From Mycolicibacter hiberniae (GTDB taxonomy: Bacteria > Actinomycetota > Actinomycetes > Mycobacteriales > Mycobacteriaceae): 64,000 nucleotides of DNA. The stretch is taken from contig NZ_AP022609.1 in NCBI RefSeq assembly GCF_010729485.1, positions 2,976,001 to 3,040,000 of the forward strand, in the 5' to 3' direction. Of this stretch, positions 45,628-54,056 are shown one piece after another. Positions within the stretch are counted from its first letter, which is position 1. Each line of letters begins with the position of its first letter. The position numbers and the translations under genes are program-made. The notes beneath the pieces are model-generated. The model was not told the origin of the DNA. It did not search any database and saw nothing but the letters and a program-made list of their open reading frames with translations.

Positions 45628-45656
45628 GTTCGTGAGCCTAGCCAAACGAGGTGGCG

Positions 45657-46970
45657 ATGACGACCAAGTGCACGGCTACCCCCGACCTGGCGGCCATCAC
45701 CGTGGCCACCTGGCCGGGCTGCGAACCCCGGCTGCTGGGAGCGCGATCAGAGGCCGAGTCCGCCACGCAGTACCTGGCCGACGGCGGATATCAGGCACTC
45801 GACGACGCCGACGGGCTGCTCGGCGAGGTGCAGCGCAGCGGCCTGCTGGGCCGCGGCGGTGCGGCGTTCCCCCTGGGGGTCAAGCTGCGCTCGGTTCGCG
45901 ACGGCGGCCGGCGCGCCGGCGGCGCCGTGGTGGTGGCCAACGGCGAAGAGGGCGAGCCGGCTTCGGCCAAGGACCGCTGGCTGTTGCGTCGCCGGCCGCA
46001 TCTGGTGATCGACGGCCTGCGGCTGGCCGCCGCGATGGTGGCGGCCCGCAGTGCCTACGTCTATGTCTCTGACCCGATGTCCGCCCGCAGCGTCGAGAAC
46101 GCGCTGGGCGAACTTGGCCCGGAGGTTCCCGGTGGGTTGTCGATCAAGGTGTTCGTGGTCGAACCGAGCTATGTGGCCGGCGAGGAGACCGCCGCGGTGC
46201 GGGCGATCAACGGCGGCCCGGCGAAGCCGACCGACAAGCCTCCCCGCCCTTACCAGCGGGGCGTCGCTGCGCTTCCGACGCTGGTGTCCAACGTCGAAAC
46301 GCTGGCGAACCTTCCCTTTCTCCTGCGGTACGGCGCGGACGCCTTTCGCGCACAAGGAACCGCACTGTCCCCGGGAACCTTCCTGGCCACCGTGAGCGGC
46401 GGCGGGCGACCCCCGGTGCTCTACGAGCTGCCGCACGGCATCGCGCTCTCTGAGCTGCTGCGCGTCCACGGGTTTGTGGCTGAGCGGGTCCGCGGTGTGC
46501 TGATGGGCGGCTACTTCGCCGGCCTGCTCGACCCCGACGCCCTGCGCGTCTGCCTCGACCAGGAATCGCTGCGCGCCGTCGGCAGCGGCCTGGGCTGCGC
46601 AGCGATCGCCGTCCTCACCGACGAGTGCCCCGTCGCGGTGGCGGCCTCGGTGTTGGCCTACTACGGCCGGGAGAACGCCGGGCAGTGCGGATCATGCTTC
46701 AACGGCACCGCAGCGATGGCAGCGGTCGCCGAAGCACTCCGCGACGGCGTGGCCGACACCCAGGATGTCGAACGACTGCAGCGGTGGGCCGGTGTGCTGC
46801 CCGGACGTGGCGCCTGCGGCACGTTGGACGGCGCCGCCGGCGTTGCCACCAGCCTGCTGAGCCGCTTCCCGGATTCGGTGACCGCCCACCTGACCGACTC
46901 CTGCGCGACCTGCCGTGGTGGCGCCTTCCGCGCCGCACGTCCCTACGCGATCGAGGAGGCGACGGTATGA
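45657..46970 (+). CDS. NuoF-like NADH-binding flavoprotein, candidate ferredoxin reductase
   Basis: The 437-residue protein resembles the NADH/FMN subunit of complex I and formate dehydrogenases: GRGGAAFPLGVKL (FMN/NADH loop, about 67-80), NGEEGEPASAKDR, and the SLBB-type middle domain. The cysteine region differs from NuoF: QCGSCFNG has two cysteines where NuoF has three, and CATCRGG occurs near the end, so the cluster site is altered. It overlaps a ferredoxin gene (ATGA), which suggests an NADH:ferredoxin reductase for the local P450s, and no NuoE/NuoG partner is adjacent. ATG 45657 and GTG 45651 are both possible. Confidence 0.88.
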   Translation: MTTKCTATPDLAAITVATWPGCEPRLLGARSEAESATQYLADGGYQALDDADGLLGEVQRSGLLGRGGAAFPLGVKLRSVRDGGRRAGGAVVVANGEEGEPASAKDRWLLRRRPHLVIDGLRLAAAMVAARSAYVYVSDPMSARSVENALGELGPEVPGGLSIKVFVVEPSYVAGEETAAVRAINGGPAKPTDKPPRPYQRGVAALPTLVSNVETLANLPFLLRYGADAFRAQGTALSPGTFLATVSGGGRPPVLYELPHGIALSELLRVHGFVAERVRGVLMGGYFAGLLDPDALRVCLDQESLRAVGSGLGCAAIAVLTDECPVAVAASVLAYYGRENAGQCGSCFNGTAAMAAVAEALRDGVADTQDVERLQRWAGVLPGRGACGTLDGAAGVATSLLSRFPDSVTAHLTDSCATCRGGAFRAARPYAIEEATV

Positions 46971-47176
46971 GGATCCGACTGGACCGCACGGTGTGCGACG
47001 GATTCGGCTACTGCGCCAAGCACGCACCGGAGTACTTCTCCCTGGACGACTGGGGGTATGCCTCCCTGACGGGCGACGGGTCGGTCGCCGCTGCCGACGA
47101 GCATGACGTCATGCGCGCCCTGCTGGACTGCCCGGTGCACGCCATCATCGAGGTCCCCGAGGAGGACGACGCGTGA
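46967..47176 (+). CDS. 3Fe-4S-type ferredoxin
   Basis: The 69-residue ferredoxin has CxxFxxC (VCDGFGYC) and later CP (DCPVHAI). Phe at the variable position is distinct from the four other ferredoxins in the window. It lies between the NuoF-like flavoprotein and the DUF35-thiolase gene with overlaps on both sides (ATGA and GTGA) and no P450 directly attached, so it may be the common electron acceptor of the flavoprotein. Confidence 0.93.
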   Translation: MRIRLDRTVCDGFGYCAKHAPEYFSLDDWGYASLTGDGSVAAADEHDVMRALLDCPVHAIIEVPEEDDA

Positions 47177-48831
47177 GGTCACGCCCACTGCCCTTGGTCA
47201 CGCCCGAGAACGAATTCTTCTGGACCGCCGGCGCCGACGGCGTCTTGCGACTGCAGAACTGCCTCGACTGCGCATCGCTGATCCATCCGCCCCAGCCGGT
47301 GTGTCGTTACTGCCGGGGGACGAACATGGGGGTACGAGACGTCTCCGGGCGGGCAACGCTGGCCGGTTTCACCGTCAACCACCGGTTCAGCCTTCCCGGG
47401 CTGCCGGCGCCCTACGTGGTGGCCCAGGTGGCGATCAACGAGGATCCCCGAGTTCGGCTCACCACCAACATCATCGACTGCGATCCCGACCAACTGGAGC
47501 TCGGCCGGCAGGTCGAGGTGGCGTTCGAGAACATCGAAGACGTGTGGCTGCCGCTGTTTCGTCTGGTACCGGCCGATGCGGAAGGGTCGCAGGACCGTCC
47601 ACTTCCCGACGACGAGATCGCGCCCGAGGACTTCGCACAGCATGTGCGGCCGATGGTGACGACCGACAAGTTCGAGGACAAGTCGGCGATCACCGGGATC
47701 GGGGCTTCCCGCATTGGGCGACGGCTGATGGCTGCGCCCTTGGCTCTGACCGTGGAGGCATGCCAGGCGGCTGTCGCCGACGCCGGCTTGACCTTCGCGG
47801 ACATCGACGGGCTCTCGACGTATCCGGGCCTCGACGTCGCAGGCATGGGCGAAGGCGGGATCTCGGCGCTGGAGGGCGCTTTGGGGCTGCGCCCGACCTG
47901 GATCAACGGCGGCATGGACACCTTCGGGCCCGCCGGCTCCGTGATCGCCGCGATGATGGCCGTAGCCACCGGACTGGCACGCCATGTGCTGTGTTTCCGA
48001 ACGGTGTGGGAATCAACGTTCGGCGAGCTGATGAAAGTGGGCAAAGCCGCAATGCCCGGCGGGCGGCGCACGAACGGTTGGCAGGTCCCCTTCGGCGCCA
48101 CCTCCGCGGCACACACGTTGGCGCTCAACGCTCAACGGCACTTCCACCGCTACGGCACCACCCGCGAGACACTCGGCTGGATCGCGTTGAACCAGCGCGC
48201 CAACGCCGCGCTGAACCCGACGGCCATCTACCGCGAACCGATGAGCATGGACGACTACCTGTCCGCCCGGATGATCACCACACCGTTCGGCCTCTACGAC
48301 TGCGACGTGCCGTGCGACGGCGCGGTGGCGGTGATCGTCTCCGCCGTGGACGCCGCCCGGGACCTGGCCAAACCGCCGGTTCTGGTGGAGGCGGTCGGCA
48401 CCCAGATCATCGAGCGGCTGGACTGGGACCAGAGCACCCTGACCCACGAGCCGCAGGTCCTCGGCCAGGCCGCACACCTGTGGTCGCGGACCTCGCTGCG
48501 CCCAGCCGACGTCGACGTCGCCGAACTGTACGACGGCTTCACCTTCAACTGCCTGTCCTGGATCGAGGCGCTGGGATTCTGCGGCATCGGCGAGGCCAAG
48601 AGCTTTCTCGACGGCGGCACCAATATCGCCCGCGACGGCGGCCTGCCCCTCAACACCCACGGGGGTCAGCTCTCGCACGGGCGCACGCACGGGATGGGGC
48701 TGATCCACGAGGCCGTCACGCAGCTGCGCGGGGAAGCCGGTGCGCGCCAGGTTGCCGGCGCCAGGGTCGCCGTGGCCAGCAGCGGCGGGCTGACACCGAG
48801 CGGAGTCATGTTGCTGCGGAACGATTCCTGA
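47173..48831 (+). CDS. DUF35 OB-fold - thiolase-like fusion (candidate acyl-CoA retro-aldolase)
   Basis: The 552-residue protein fuses an N-terminal DUF35 module (zinc ribbon C30-x2-C33...C44-x2-C47, then an OB fold to about 130) to a thiolase-fold domain (about 168-552). In steroid side-chain degradation the aldolase Ltp2 works as a complex with the DUF35 part of ChsH2; here both parts are one chain. The thiolase half has no nucleophilic Cys in its first active-site loop (INGGMDTFGPAG) but keeps ELYDGFTF (Tyr453) and THGG (His496), the Ltp2-like pattern. Expected reaction: retro-aldol cleavage of a beta-hydroxyacyl-CoA. GTGA overlap with the ferredoxin gene. Confidence 0.88.
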   Translation: MRSRPLPLVTPENEFFWTAGADGVLRLQNCLDCASLIHPPQPVCRYCRGTNMGVRDVSGRATLAGFTVNHRFSLPGLPAPYVVAQVAINEDPRVRLTTNIIDCDPDQLELGRQVEVAFENIEDVWLPLFRLVPADAEGSQDRPLPDDEIAPEDFAQHVRPMVTTDKFEDKSAITGIGASRIGRRLMAAPLALTVEACQAAVADAGLTFADIDGLSTYPGLDVAGMGEGGISALEGALGLRPTWINGGMDTFGPAGSVIAAMMAVATGLARHVLCFRTVWESTFGELMKVGKAAMPGGRRTNGWQVPFGATSAAHTLALNAQRHFHRYGTTRETLGWIALNQRANAALNPTAIYREPMSMDDYLSARMITTPFGLYDCDVPCDGAVAVIVSAVDAARDLAKPPVLVEAVGTQIIERLDWDQSTLTHEPQVLGQAAHLWSRTSLRPADVDVAELYDGFTFNCLSWIEALGFCGIGEAKSFLDGGTNIARDGGLPLNTHGGQLSHGRTHGMGLIHEAVTQLRGEAGARQVAGARVAVASSGGLTPSGVMLLRNDS

Positions 48832-48841
48832 GGCTGGGCGT

Positions 48842-49723
48842 ATGGGTCGAACAGTACGCCCGCGGATGATCAGCGCCGGCGGGGTGCCGATGTCGGCGCT
48901 GGTTGCCGAAGTCCCCGATCCGCACGCGGTCGTCGTCGCGCTGCACGGCGGCGGGACCACGTCGATCTATTTCGACTGCCCCGGGCAGCCGAGTCTGTCG
49001 CTGTTGAGAGCCGGTGCCGCACTGGGATACACCGTGATCGCACTCGACCGTCCCGGATACGGCAGCTCGGCACTGTACCCCGAAGAGACAGCAACGCCGC
49101 AGCAGCGGGTGCGGCTGGCCTATCTGGCCGTCGACCGGATTCTCGGGGACCGGGCGCGCGGCGCCGGCCTGTTCCTGCTGGGGCACTCCAACGGTTGCGA
49201 ACTGGCGGTACGAATGGCCGCCGATGAGCGCGGCGCCGAGCTGCTGGGGGTGGAGCTGGCCGGTACCGGGCTGCGGTACAGCGACGCCGCCCGCGCCGCA
49301 TTCAACGCACCCGCACCCGGCCAGCGCAACGCCGTCCTGCGCGACCTGCTCTGGGAGCCCGCGTCGCTGTATCCCGAAGCGGTACTGCGCGGGATCACCA
49401 AGGTGTCCTCGGGTGCGCCCTATGAGGCGGACATGGTCGGCAGTTGGCCACGCCGGGACTTTCCCGCGCTGGCCGCACAGATCCGGGTCCCGGTGCGCTT
49501 CACCTTCGCCGAGCACGAGAAGGTCTGGGAATCCGGCCCGGAGGCCCGCAAACAGATCCGCGAGGTGTTCAGCGCGGCAAACAGTTTCACCTGCAACGAC
49601 CAAGAAAGCGCGGGCCACAATCTCAGCCTCGGATTCAGCGCGGAGCACTATCACCGGTCGGTGCTGTCATTCGTCAACAATTGCGCGGCCGCGGCGCTCG
49701 CGCGCGACAAGGAGGTCAGCTGA
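48842..49723 (+). CDS. Alpha/beta hydrolase
   Basis: The 293-residue hydrolase has HGGGTTSIYFD near the N-terminus, a DRPGYGSSALY segment, nucleophile Ser in LGHSNGCELAV and a probable catalytic His in ESAGHNLSLG near the C-terminus. It lies 10 bases downstream of the DUF35-thiolase gene and its stop overlaps the next ATG by one base. Function within the pathway could be hydrolysis of an acyl-CoA or an ester. Confidence 0.85.
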   Translation: MGRTVRPRMISAGGVPMSALVAEVPDPHAVVVALHGGGTTSIYFDCPGQPSLSLLRAGAALGYTVIALDRPGYGSSALYPEETATPQQRVRLAYLAVDRILGDRARGAGLFLLGHSNGCELAVRMAADERGAELLGVELAGTGLRYSDAARAAFNAPAPGQRNAVLRDLLWEPASLYPEAVLRGITKVSSGAPYEADMVGSWPRRDFPALAAQIRVPVRFTFAEHEKVWESGPEARKQIREVFSAANSFTCNDQESAGHNLSLGFSAEHYHRSVLSFVNNCAAAALARDKEVS

Positions 49724-50541
49724 TGCGGGTCGGTTTCATCGGGTTGGGCAGCCAGGGCGCGCCGATGGCGCGACGTATCGCCGAAGGCGGCTACCCCACC
49801 ACGCTGTGGGCGCGCAGGCCGGCCACTTTGGAGCCCTTGTCCGACACCGAGGCGCGCGTCGCGGACTCCCCCGCCGAGCTGGGCAGCCTCAGCGACCTGG
49901 TCTGCCTGTGCGTCGTCGGTGACGCCGACGTCGAGCAGGTGGTTTGTGGCGACGACGGGGTACTGGCCGGTTTGCAGCCCGGCGGGATCATCGCGATTCA
50001 CTCCACGGTGCATCCCGACACCTGCCGCCGCCTGGCGCAGCACTGCGAGCAGCACGGTGTTGCGGTGATCGATGCCCCGGTCAGCGGGGGCGGTCCGGCC
50101 GCTGCTGCCGGTACGTTGCTGGTGATGGCCGGCGGCGACGCCGAGGCCGTGGAGCGCTGCCGGCCGGTCTTCGAGACCTATGCGGACCCGGTGGTGCATC
50201 TGGGCGACCTCGGCTCCGGGCAGGTGACCAAGCTGCTCAACAATCTGTTGTTCACCGCCAACCTCGGGACCGCCGCCACGGCGCTGGCGCTCGGCAGGCA
50301 ACTGGGTGTCGCCACCGAACAGCTTGCCGAAGTGGTGACACGGGGCAGCGCGAACAGCTTCGCACTGAACAGCATCCGAGGCTCCGGTGGAACCCTGGAC
50401 CGGTTGGCCGGCCTGGCGGGTTCCTTGTTGCAAAAGGATGTTCGCTTGGTGTCGGACCTGGCGCAGCGGGCGGGAGCGGAGCCGGGAGCTGTGCTCGACG
50501 CCGCTGACGCTGCCCTGTCGCTGATGGACCACCCCCGGTGA
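49723..50541 (+). CDS. NAD(P)-dependent beta-hydroxyacid dehydrogenase (3-hydroxyisobutyrate dehydrogenase family)
   Basis: The 272-residue protein has the N-terminal Rossmann motif GFIGLGSQGAPMA, the DAPVSGGGPAAAAGTL substrate loop, and catalytic Lys in GSGQVTKLLNNLL. It would reversibly oxidise a beta-hydroxy acid. ATG 49723 follows AAGGAGG. The longer frame from 49444 is inside the hydrolase gene and spurious. It is the last gene of the tight run 45657-50541. Confidence 0.92.
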   Translation: MRVGFIGLGSQGAPMARRIAEGGYPTTLWARRPATLEPLSDTEARVADSPAELGSLSDLVCLCVVGDADVEQVVCGDDGVLAGLQPGGIIAIHSTVHPDTCRRLAQHCEQHGVAVIDAPVSGGGPAAAAGTLLVMAGGDAEAVERCRPVFETYADPVVHLGDLGSGQVTKLLNNLLFTANLGTAATALALGRQLGVATEQLAEVVTRGSANSFALNSIRGSGGTLDRLAGLAGSLLQKDVRLVSDLAQRAGAEPGAVLDAADAALSLMDHPR

Positions 50542-50653
50542 CATCGGTCAGCTGCATTTGCCTCCGGCGGCTTGCCGTTTGACTTACAGTAGCGGTTATA
50601 GTCCATCGTCTCTGCGTCGCCCGCTGCAGTGTGCGGCGCCCTGAGGAGGTCCG
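50542..50653 (+). promoter_or_regulatory. Intergenic region before P450 gene
   Basis: A TTGCCG (50572-50577) and TTATAG (50596-50601) pair with an 18-base spacer is a possible promoter for the P450-ferredoxin pair. The AT-rich patch GACTTACAGTAGCGGTTATAGTC (50581-50603) has GACT/AGTC ends, a weak inverted repeat. No GAGAAT-N3-ATTCTC site is present. GAGGAGG (50643-50649) is the ribosome-binding site. Confidence 0.35.
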
Positions 50654-51856
50654 ATGACCCAGGCCGAACTCGTCTTCGACCCGTTCTCCGAAGAGTATTT
50701 CGACAACCCGTTCGAGATCTATCGGCGAATGCGCGAGGAAGCCCCGCTGTACTACAACGCCGAAGAAGACTTCTACGCCCTGACCCGCCATGAGGACGTG
50801 GCAGCGGCGCTCAAGGACTTCGCGACCTACTCATCGACCCGCGGTTGCGACCTGGCGATGGTGCGCTCCGGTTCGGCGCCGGCGAAGATGATCATCTTCA
50901 TGGACCCGCCGGACCACCGGAACATGCGCAGCCTGCTCAACAAGGCCTTCACCCCGCGCGCGATCCAGGCCCAGCGCGAGACTGTCATCGAACAGGTCGA
51001 CCGGTTCCTCGGCGCCGTCGACCCCGACGGTTTCGACGTGGTGCAGGACTTCTCCGGGCCGTTCCCGGTGGAGGTCATCACCCGGATGGCCGGGGTTCCC
51101 GACGAGTACCGCCAGCAGGTGCGGCGCTGGATCGACACCGCGTTGCATCGCGAGCCGGGGCAGATCGAGACCAGTGAAGCCGGGATGCGCGCCAACATCG
51201 AGACCGCGACGTACTACTACGGACTGATCCAGGAACGGCGCGCCAACCCGCAAGACGACATGATCAGCAGGCTGATCGCTGCCGAAATGCCCGGCGAAGA
51301 CGGCGAGATGCGTCGCCTCGACGATATTGAGATCACCGGATTCGCCTCGCTGCTCGGCGCCGCCGGGGCCGAGACCGTCACCAAGCTGATCGGCAACGCC
51401 GTGGTGATCTTCGCCCGTCAGCCCGATCAGTGGCAAAAGCTGCTCGATGATCGCAGCAAGATTCCCGCCGCGGTCGAGGAACTGCTGCGTTATGAGGGCC
51501 CGGTGCAGTACAACGTCCGGTACACCCTCAAAGAGGCCCACGTGGCGGGCGGAACGATTCCCGCCGGCAAGCCGGTCTTCCTGATCAGCGCCGCCGCCAA
51601 CCGGGATCCGGAGGCCTTCACCGATCCCGACACCTTCGACATCGACCGGGACCAGACGCAGGCGCAGCATCTCGGCATGGGATACGGGATACACAGCTGC
51701 CTGGGAGCAGCGCTTGCCCGCATGGAAAGCGCCATCGCCTTGGACCGTCTCTTGGACTTCATGCCCCGCTACGAGGTGGATTGGGACGGCCTGCAACGGG
51801 TACACATGCAGAACGTCTCGGGATGGCACAACGTGCCGGTCCGAGTACGGCGGTAG
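50654..51856 (+). CDS. Cytochrome P450 with Met in the heme loop
   Basis: The 400-residue P450 has an AGAETVT I-helix motif, ExxR as EELLRY, and the heme loop MGYGIHSCLG. The residue normally Phe at the start of FxxGxxxC is Met; this Phe usually packs against the heme and tunes its potential. Overall length is standard. The ferredoxin gene follows by 8 bases. Located after the retro-aldolase cluster, it probably oxidises the same substrate family. Confidence 0.94.
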   Translation: MTQAELVFDPFSEEYFDNPFEIYRRMREEAPLYYNAEEDFYALTRHEDVAAALKDFATYSSTRGCDLAMVRSGSAPAKMIIFMDPPDHRNMRSLLNKAFTPRAIQAQRETVIEQVDRFLGAVDPDGFDVVQDFSGPFPVEVITRMAGVPDEYRQQVRRWIDTALHREPGQIETSEAGMRANIETATYYYGLIQERRANPQDDMISRLIAAEMPGEDGEMRRLDDIEITGFASLLGAAGAETVTKLIGNAVVIFARQPDQWQKLLDDRSKIPAAVEELLRYEGPVQYNVRYTLKEAHVAGGTIPAGKPVFLISAAANRDPEAFTDPDTFDIDRDQTQAQHLGMGYGIHSCLGAALARMESAIALDRLLDFMPRYEVDWDGLQRVHMQNVSGWHNVPVRVRR

Positions 51857-51864
51857 GGGTAGCG

Positions 51865-52077
51865 GTGACCAAGCGTCAAGTGGTGGCGGATTACGGACTG
51901 TGCGAAGCCAATGCGGTGTGCATGGCCGTCAACCCCGAGGTGTTCCATGTCGACGACGACGACAACCTCTTCATCCTCAAACCCGACGTCACAGCCGACA
52001 CCGAAGACGACATCGCCGAGGCTGTCAGACGGTGCCCCCGCCAGGCTTTGGCGATCGTCGAGGTGGACGACGACTAG
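51865..52077 (+). CDS. 3Fe-4S-type ferredoxin
   Basis: The 70-residue ferredoxin starts (GTG) TKRQVVADYGLC and has CxxNxxC (CEANAVC) with later CP (RCPRQAL). Asn is the variable residue. The C-terminus is acidic (VEVDDD). It is the likely partner of the P450 8 bases upstream. The longer open frame from 51781 lies inside the P450 gene and is rejected. Confidence 0.92.
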   Translation: MTKRQVVADYGLCEANAVCMAVNPEVFHVDDDDNLFILKPDVTADTEDDIAEAVRRCPRQALAIVEVDDD

Positions 52078-52129
52078 GCGATCGCAAGCGCGGCGGAGCC
52101 GGGCGAAGCGGGTCGCCGTGTGAGGCTGC

Positions 52130-52432
52130 CTAACGCGCCGGGAAGCCCGCCAGGATCACCGCATTGCAGTCGGCCGCGCCCTGCCGGATCTTCGCGGCCG
52201 CCTGGTAGCCCTCGGAGTGGTACCAGGCGCGGGCTGCATCGACTGACTCGAATTCCAGCACCACGGTTTGGTTTCCGTGCCAATCGCCTTCCAGCAGCTC
52301 GGGCTTGGTGTCGACGGCCAGAATCCTCGCGCCGGCCATCGTCGGCCCAGCCGCCTTACCGTAGGCGAGCATGCCCTCCGGGTCCTTGATGGCCTCGGTC
52401 AAGATCACATACCCCTTGGGCGCGTCGGCCAT
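52130..52432 (-). CDS. DUF1330-family small protein
   Basis: The 100-residue protein has GYVILTEAIKDPEGMLAYGK and a central ELLEGDWHGNQTVVLEFESVDAARAWYHSEGYQ region, the signature of DUF1330, a dimeric alpha/beta-barrel fold related to monooxygenase-like ABM proteins. Function unknown. Its start overlaps the ferredoxin stop by one base, so it belongs to the operon with a ferredoxin and a P450 controlled from site D. Confidence 0.9.
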   Translation of the reverse strand: MADAPKGYVILTEAIKDPEGMLAYGKAAGPTMAGARILAVDTKPELLEGDWHGNQTVVLEFESVDAARAWYHSEGYQAAAKIRQGAADCNAVILAGFPAR

Positions 52433-52647
52433 CAGTTCTCCTTCGTGGGTGAGTCGTCGGTGATTTCGTCGATCGCATGTTCCGGGCATTGCTTGATCGC
52501 ATCGCGCACCGCCCCTTCGAACTGCGCCGGTACCTCGTCGCCGGCGGCCTCGGCATACCCGTCGCCGTTGATGGCGAACACCTCCGGGCAGATCGTGGTA
52601 CAGATGCCGTGTCCAGCGCAGCGATCCGGGTCGACCCAGGCCTTCAT
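52432..52647 (-). CDS. 3Fe-4S-type ferredoxin
   Basis: The 71-residue ferredoxin has CxxHxxC (CAGHGIC) followed by TTICPEVF, giving one additional cysteine near the cluster, and later CP (QCPEHAI). Start ATG overlaps the TGA of the upstream P450 (ATGA). It should be the P450's electron donor. Confidence 0.94.
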   Translation of the reverse strand: MKAWVDPDRCAGHGICTTICPEVFAINGDGYAEAAGDEVPAQFEGAVRDAIKQCPEHAIDEITDDSPTKEN

Positions 52648-53939
52648 CGCGCCGCCCGCTCGACCGGGGTGAACTCCAGATTCAGTTGGATCAGCCCGCG
52701 CAGGATGTAGGTCGGGATGTAGTGGTAATTGCGTGCACCGTCGGGGCCGTGCAGCTCGTCAGAGATCCTGATGTCGCTGGTGCGGTCCAGCAGACGCTCG
52801 ATGGCGATGCGGGTTTCGGCGCGGGCCAGCGGCGCGCCGGCGCAGCTGTGGATGCCACGCCCGAAGGTGATGTGCTGGCGAGCATTCGAGCGCGCCGGGT
52901 CGAAGGTCTCCGGGTCGGTGAACCGGCGCGGATCCCGGTTGGCCCCAGCCGCCAGCACCATCAGGGTCGTGCCGGCCGGGACGTGCACCCCACCAATCTC
53001 GGAGTCCACCCTCGACAGCCGGAAGTCGCCCTTGACCGGGCTCTCGAAGCGCAGCACCTCCTCGATGAAGTTCGGGATGAGGCTGCGGTCGTCACGCAGA
53101 CGCTGCTGGATGTCGGGCCGCTCCCCGATGATCCTCAGAGCGGAACCGAGCAGACGCACCGTGGTTTCCTGGCCGGCCGAGTAGACGTTGGCGGCGACCT
53201 TGGCCACGTCCATCGGGTCGGGGATGGAGCCGTCCGGGAACGTCGCCTCCGCCATGCCGGTCAGCACATCGTCGCGCGGCACACTGCGCCGATCGGCGAT
53301 GTAGCCGGCGAAGGTGGCGTAGAGGAACTCCAGCGGGCTGTGCGCCAGCGCCTTGGCATCGGTGCTGCCGATCCCGCCACCGACGTTGCGGTGCATGTTC
53401 TTGACGAATTCTTCGCGGTCCTCGTCCGGGACACCCAGCAGGTCCGCGATCACCAGCAGTGTGAACGGGGCTGCGAATCCTCCGATGAATTCGCCGGCCC
53501 CGGGCGCGAGGAACTCGTCGAGCACCGCGTCGGCGAGCTCCCACATGGCGTCCTCGTTCTCCTTGAGACGCTTGGGAGTCAGCAGCCGCATCAGCAGCGC
53601 GCGGTGGTCGGTGTGCGTCGGCGGGTCCAGCGTCGGCAGCTGGTCGCTGAACGGCAGTTCGTCACGGTGCTTGTCGATCAGGCTCGCGACGGTCTCGCCG
53701 CCGAGGTCACCGTCCAGCGGAACGGGGAAGCCCGGGAACGGTCCCGTCACCGCGATACACGAGGAGAACACCTCGGCGTTGCCGGCCACCGCGCACGCTT
53801 CCTCCCAGCCGGTCACCATCATCACGCCGTGATGGGCTTCCCGGGTGACCGGTGACCGCTCCCGGAGCGCGCGCAGGTAGGGGTATGGGTCGCCTACCAC
53901 CGTTTGGTCGGTGAAGAAGTCGATTGTGTCTGGATCCAT
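52644..53939 (-). CDS. Cytochrome P450
   Basis: The 431-residue P450 has SAGQETTVR as I-helix motif, ExxR as EEVLRF and canonical heme loop ITFGRGIHSCAG. ATG 53939 (MDPDTID) gives a normal N-terminus; the frame open to 54023 would include the operator. Palindrome D (53967-53981) lies 27 bases upstream, so the P450-ferredoxin-DUF1330 operon is a predicted regulon member. An amidohydrolase gene lies upstream on the same strand. Confidence 0.95.
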   Translation of the reverse strand: MDPDTIDFFTDQTVVGDPYPYLRALRERSPVTREAHHGVMMVTGWEEACAVAGNAEVFSSCIAVTGPFPGFPVPLDGDLGGETVASLIDKHRDELPFSDQLPTLDPPTHTDHRALLMRLLTPKRLKENEDAMWELADAVLDEFLAPGAGEFIGGFAAPFTLLVIADLLGVPDEDREEFVKNMHRNVGGGIGSTDAKALAHSPLEFLYATFAGYIADRRSVPRDDVLTGMAEATFPDGSIPDPMDVAKVAANVYSAGQETTVRLLGSALRIIGERPDIQQRLRDDRSLIPNFIEEVLRFESPVKGDFRLSRVDSEIGGVHVPAGTTLMVLAAGANRDPRRFTDPETFDPARSNARQHITFGRGIHSCAGAPLARAETRIAIERLLDRTSDIRISDELHGPDGARNYHYIPTYILRGLIQLNLEFTPVERAAR

Positions 53940-53966
53940 CGAGCTGTTCCGCTCCCTCTCGCATCC

Positions 53967-53981
53967 GAGAATGGCATTCTC
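53967..53981. promoter_or_regulatory. GAGAAT-N3-ATTCTC operator, site D (perfect)
   Basis: GAGAAT-GGC-ATTCTC, both arms perfect, 27 bases upstream of the P450 start, inside the gap that follows the amidohydrolase stop. This implies an internal promoter here, separate from that of the amidohydrolase. Confidence 0.85.
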
Positions 53982-54056
53982 GCAACCGGTGAACAGAATT
54001 TCATACCCCGATGGCCGCGTCAATGCCGACCATGACGCCGCTGCCGACGGCGAGAC

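Noticed and set aside
47103..48869. Plus-strand 588-codon frame overlapping the DUF35-thiolase gene
   Set aside because: It is an out-of-frame shadow. The translation is dominated by Arg/Gly/Ser, whereas the frame at 47173 gives a coherent two-domain protein.
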